Assembly: GCF_015354245.1 (NCBI RefSeq)
Contig: NZ_JADKYZ010000003.1
Span: 248,001-312,000, forward strand
DNA: 64,000 nucleotides
Origin: Diaphorobacter caeni
Lineage (GTDB): Bacteria > Pseudomonadota > Gammaproteobacteria > Burkholderiales > Burkholderiaceae_C
Reading direction: 5' to 3'
How positions within the stretch are numbered: position 1 is the first letter of the stretch; every line of letters starts with the position of its first letter. This document shows, in pieces, positions 61,321 through 64,000 of the stretch. The position numbers and the translations under genes were made by a program. The notes beneath the pieces were generated by a model that did not search any database, was not told where the DNA came from, and saw nothing but the letters and a program-made list of their open reading frames with translations.

Positions 61321-62706
61321 TCATGCGACGAATTCAAAACGCGCCTTCACCGCGTCGCGCGGCACGAGACACGACACTGTGCCCAACCGCGCACGCAGAT
61401 GGGTGCGCACGCCGCCGCCGCCCGCCGGGCCCGCGCAATACAGCGCGTTGACCTCGCGCGCAAGCCGCAGAGCGTCATCACGGCGCTCGCGCTGCCAGGA
61501 CAGGCGCAGGCGCACGTCACGCGCGGCGCCCCACTCGGCCAACTGTTCAGCGCTCGCACTGTCCAGCCACTCATTGGCATCGTCGCCAAAAAGGCTCTGC
61601 ACACCGATCAGATCGACGCGGATCGGCGCCACATCCCCAGAGCCGCCAAGGCGCTCGCGCACCACCCGCGCGGCGAGCAAGGCACGCGCACCGGCACCCG
61701 CTCCGGCATAGGAAATCTCGGCCTCGGCGAACCAGCCCGCCTCGAAGCAGACATTCACCTTGAGCGACGGCGGGCGCGCATGCCCCGCCACGCCTTCGAG
61801 ACGAACCTGATTCACACCAATTTCCTGCACCGTGGCCTGCGTGATGTCCGCCACCACATCGGGAGTGAGGTAAGCCGCCGGGTCGTGCAGTTCATAGAGC
61901 AGCTGTTCTTTGACGGTGCGCGCGTCGATGCGCCCACCCGTCCCTGCTGGCTTGGAGATGGTGCAGTGACCATCCGAATCCAGCTCGGCGATCGGATAGC
62001 CGACATGCGCCAGATCGGGCACGTCCTTGAACCCCGGATCGGCAAAATATCCGCCCGATACCTGCGAGCCGCATTCGAGCAAATGCCCCGCCATGGTGGC
62101 GCGCGCAAGGCGCTGCCAGTCGTCCATGGACCAGCCGAAATGCGCGATGGCCGGCCCCAGCACCAGCGACGGGTCTGCCACGCGGCCGCAGACGACGATG
62201 TCGGCACCCGCCTTCAGTGCGTTCGCGATGGGCTCCGCGCCGATGTAGGCGTTTGCGCTGACGATGGACTCTCTGGGCAGACGCGCGCCGAGCGCTTCAA
62301 CAAGCATCGGGCGGAATTCGTCCGCAAGCAGATCGTCGCCCTCGACCACCGCGATACGTGGCCGGGGCGCACCCAGTTCCTCGGCGAGCGCAAGAATCCG
62401 ACGTGCAGCGCCACGTGGATTGGCCGCGCCAAAATTGCTCACGATGCGGATGCCGTGCTCAAGGCACAACGCCAGCACCGGGCGCAGCAGGTCGTCGAGC
62501 AGCGGCTCATAGCCCGCATCGGGATCGCCGCGCCGCGCCAGTTGGGCGAGGGCCAGCGTGCGTTCGGCCAACGTCTCGAACATCAGCACCGAAGGCTTGC
62601 CCGCGGCGATGAATTCCTGAACGATGGGCAGCGCCGCATCCGTGCGGTCGCCCGAAAAGCCCGCCGCGCAGCCGATCCGCAGCGTATTTGCCTGTGTCGT
62701 ATCCAT
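61321..62706 (-). CDS. Acyclic terpene utilisation AtuA family protein (DUF1446)
   Basis: The 461-residue protein is of the DUF1446/AtuA type: LRIGCAAGFSGDRTDAALPI, ERTLALAQLARRGDPDAGYE, NFGAANPRGAARRILAL, IVVCGRVADPSLVLGP, CGSQVSGGYFADPGFKDVPD. In Pseudomonas AtuA belongs to the citronellol/geraniol pathway, but its exact reaction is not settled, and most homologues, as here, lie outside a terpene cluster beside a Bug binding protein. The first gene of the operon, divergent from a LysR regulator. Use of terpenes by this organism is not shown. Confidence 0.83.
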   Translation of the reverse strand: MDTTQANTLRIGCAAGFSGDRTDAALPIVQEFIAAGKPSVLMFETLAERTLALAQLARRGDPDAGYEPLLDDLLRPVLALCLEHGIRIVSNFGAANPRGAARRILALAEELGAPRPRIAVVEGDDLLADEFRPMLVEALGARLPRESIVSANAYIGAEPIANALKAGADIVVCGRVADPSLVLGPAIAHFGWSMDDWQRLARATMAGHLLECGSQVSGGYFADPGFKDVPDLAHVGYPIAELDSDGHCTISKPAGTGGRIDARTVKEQLLYELHDPAAYLTPDVVADITQATVQEIGVNQVRLEGVAGHARPPSLKVNVCFEAGWFAEAEISYAGAGAGARALLAARVVRERLGGSGDVAPIRVDLIGVQSLFGDDANEWLDSASAEQLAEWGAARDVRLRLSWQRERRDDALRLAREVNALYCAGPAGGGGVRTHLRARLGTVSCLVPRDAVKARFEFVA

Positions 62707-62792
62707 GTCTTTGCCTATCTCCTGAGGGCACTGTAGGGCGCATGCGTTATTCTGTGAAATCGATAATCAAGATGAATTGATCTGATTTTCAA

Positions 62793-63728
62793 ATGAATAT
62801 CTCCACCCGCCAGATCGACGCCTTTCTCGCGCTCGCCGCGCAGCGCAACTTCACGCGTGCCGCCATGCAATGCCATCTGTCGCAACCGGCCTTCAGCGCG
62901 CTGATCCGCGCGCTCGAAGAGGATCTCGGCATCCGCTTGTTCGACCGCAGCACGCGGCATGTCGAGCTGACGGCGGCGGGAGCCAACTTCATGGAATCGG
63001 CGCAGCGCATCCGCACCGAGATGGATGCCGCCGTGGCCAGCATGCGCGACGAGGCGACGCTGCGGCGCGGACGCGTGGCCATTGCCCTGCTCCCCTCGCT
63101 CGCGGCGGGCTGGCTGCCCGAGCGGCTTGCAGAATTCCATCAGCACCACCCCGGCGTCGAACTCGAAATCGCCGATGTGCTGTCCGAGCCCTGCATCGCC
63201 ATGGTGGCCAGCGGCAAGGCGGATTTCGCGCTTGCCGCGATCCGTGCCGACACGCCCGATCTGCAGGCCGAGCCGTTCTGCAGCGACGAGTACCACCTTG
63301 TATGCCGCGACGATCATCCGCTCGCCAAAGCGCCGCGCGGACGCAGGCGCCCGGTGAGCGTGGCGGAGCTTGCGCAATGGCCCTTCATCCACATGGCGCG
63401 GCACAGCAGCGTGCGCCAGTTTCTCGAGGCCGCCCTGCATCCGCAGCCGATGAAGAGCGTGATGGAGGTCGAGCAGCTCGCCACCGTCATGGGCATGGTG
63501 CGCGCAGGTCTGGGGATCAGCGCGATTCCGTCGCTCACGCTGTTTCATTTTCAGCAGCCGGGTCTCGTCACCCGGCCGCTGCTCTGGCCCGAACTCACGC
63601 GTCAGATCTATCTGGTGAGGCGCCGTGACCGCAGCCTGTCGTCGGCGGCGCAGGCGCTCTACACGCAGCTCATGACCCATCGACCGACGGAGGCCCCCGG
63701 TTCCGCTGTGCGTAGGGAATTGCCCTGA
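62793..63728 (+). CDS. LysR family transcriptional regulator
   Basis: This 311-residue regulator has an N-terminal winged helix (MNISTRQIDAFLALAAQRNF, LSQPAFSALIRALEEDLG) and a LysR substrate-binding domain (about 90-295). It is transcribed divergently from the AtuA-Bug operon with an 86-bp intergenic region containing AT-rich T-N11-A-type symmetry (ATCGATAATCAAGATGAATTGAT), the usual geometry for autoregulation and control of the neighbouring operon. The effector is probably the transported acid or a CoA derivative. Confidence 0.9.
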   Translation: MNISTRQIDAFLALAAQRNFTRAAMQCHLSQPAFSALIRALEEDLGIRLFDRSTRHVELTAAGANFMESAQRIRTEMDAAVASMRDEATLRRGRVAIALLPSLAAGWLPERLAEFHQHHPGVELEIADVLSEPCIAMVASGKADFALAAIRADTPDLQAEPFCSDEYHLVCRDDHPLAKAPRGRRRPVSVAELAQWPFIHMARHSSVRQFLEAALHPQPMKSVMEVEQLATVMGMVRAGLGISAIPSLTLFHFQQPGLVTRPLLWPELTRQIYLVRRRDRSLSSAAQALYTQLMTHRPTEAPGSAVRRELP

Positions 63729-63867
63729 GTTTCTACATGCGCCGTGGTTAAAGAATGCTCACCGGATTTTCGGCGCTACACTCGCTCCGACTTGGCTTGC
63801 CCAACCCGCAAACCCCAAGCTGAAGCCACACGCTGGCTGGTAGTGCTTGCATAGGAGGAAACACCGC

Positions 63868-64000
63868 ATGAACACCCCAGACACCGTATTTGCGTGCATC
63901 GACGGACTCGATGCCACCGCATCCGTCATTGACAGCGCCGCCTGGGCCGCGCGTCGTCTGCACGCCCCCATCACCTTGCTGCATGCGCTTGAGCGGCCCG
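63868..64000 (+). CDS. Universal stress protein (UspA family), 3' truncated
   Basis: Only the first 44 residues are present before the window ends: MNTPDTVFACIDGLDATASV, IDSAAWAARRLHAPITLLHA. This is the opening beta strand, helix and second strand of a UspA-type nucleotide-binding domain. A strong AGGAGG ribosome-binding site eight bases before the ATG at 63868 confirms the start. The full protein may have one or two Usp domains. The upstream gap 63729-63867 carries its promoter. Confidence 0.8.
   Translation, partial: MNTPDTVFACIDGLDATASVIDSAAWAARRLHAPITLLHALERP

Noticed and set aside
1-64000. CRISPR array, tRNA or rRNA genes, prophage or insertion sequence
   Set aside because: No regularly spaced direct repeats, no cloverleaf or rRNA-like sequence and no transposase, integrase or phage structural gene was seen on reading the window.

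Overview
The window looks like a chromosomal segment of a high-GC betaproteobacterium of the order Burkholderiales, most likely family Comamonadaceae (Comamonas/Delftia/Acidovorax relatives). The basis is gene content and style: the cysI-DUF934-cysDN sulfate cluster, Bug/TctC-type binding protein, 16-strand Burkholderiales porin, AtuA pair, orphan DinG next to bamD, ZapE beside the 2-oxoglutarate dehydrogenase genes, and dispersed palindromes. The species is not determined. No rRNA, tRNA, CRISPR array, transposase, integrase or prophage gene was seen.

Layout. 0-9 kb: an unknown membrane-anchored protein cut by the window edge, metNI, an MFS exporter, a START-like secreted protein, a lipoprotein with a CTERM-like tail, a periplasmic helical protein, a low-molecular-weight tyrosine phosphatase and cysB. 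9-11 kb: a molbindin, a small unknown ORF and the sulfate-binding protein Sbp. 11-17.5 kb: yggX, mnmC, a minus-strand cluster of three exported surface proteins, and a porin. 17.9-24.1 kb: assimilatory sulfate reduction (cysI, DUF934, cysD, cysN) followed by ferredoxin fdxA and a flavin ferredoxin reductase. 24.1-25.4 kb: two tandem stand-alone CZB zinc-binding proteins. 25.5-32 kb: thiamine supply, with one TPP riboswitch before cytX and a second before thiOSGE, plus thiD. 32-39.6 kb: acyl-CoA catabolism (3-hydroxyacyl-CoA dehydrogenase, enoyl-CoA hydratase, Crp/Fnr regulator, APH-type kinase plus acyl-CoA dehydrogenase, macro-domain protein, TRIC channel). 39.8-47 kb: clpA, clpS, dnaE, bamD. 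47-51 kb: DinG helicase, PP2C phosphatase, coiled-coil protein. 51-58.5 kb: zapE and the 2-oxoglutarate dehydrogenase operon odhA-odhB-DUF2867-lpd. 58.7-64 kb: AI-2E-type permease, a Bug binding protein with an AtuA pair under a divergent LysR regulator, and the start of a universal stress protein.

How the genes work together. CysB, Sbp, CysD/CysN and CysI form most of a sulfate-to-sulfide pathway, but the APS/PAPS reductase CysH is absent from the window; FdxA and the adjacent reductase may supply electrons. Uptake of a thiamine precursor (CytX), its phosphorylation (ThiD) and thiazole synthesis plus coupling (ThiO, ThiS, ThiG, ThiE) are tied together by two TPP riboswitches. The kinase/acyl-CoA dehydrogenase pair at 35.8-38.3 kb has the domain make-up of human ACAD10/ACAD11 and of the LvaA/LvaC enzymes of levulinate catabolism, suggesting 4-hydroxyacyl-CoA breakdown.

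The most unusual DNA is non-coding. Two dispersed elements (1516-1610 and 39670-39762) share a conserved core but have unrelated, locus-specific, self-complementary arms. The 0.7-kb gap 35144-35843 holds a tandem duplicate that includes a decayed copy of the Crp/Fnr gene's 3' end, joined to a roughly 450-bp imperfect palindrome with two perfect 10-bp hairpins inside it.
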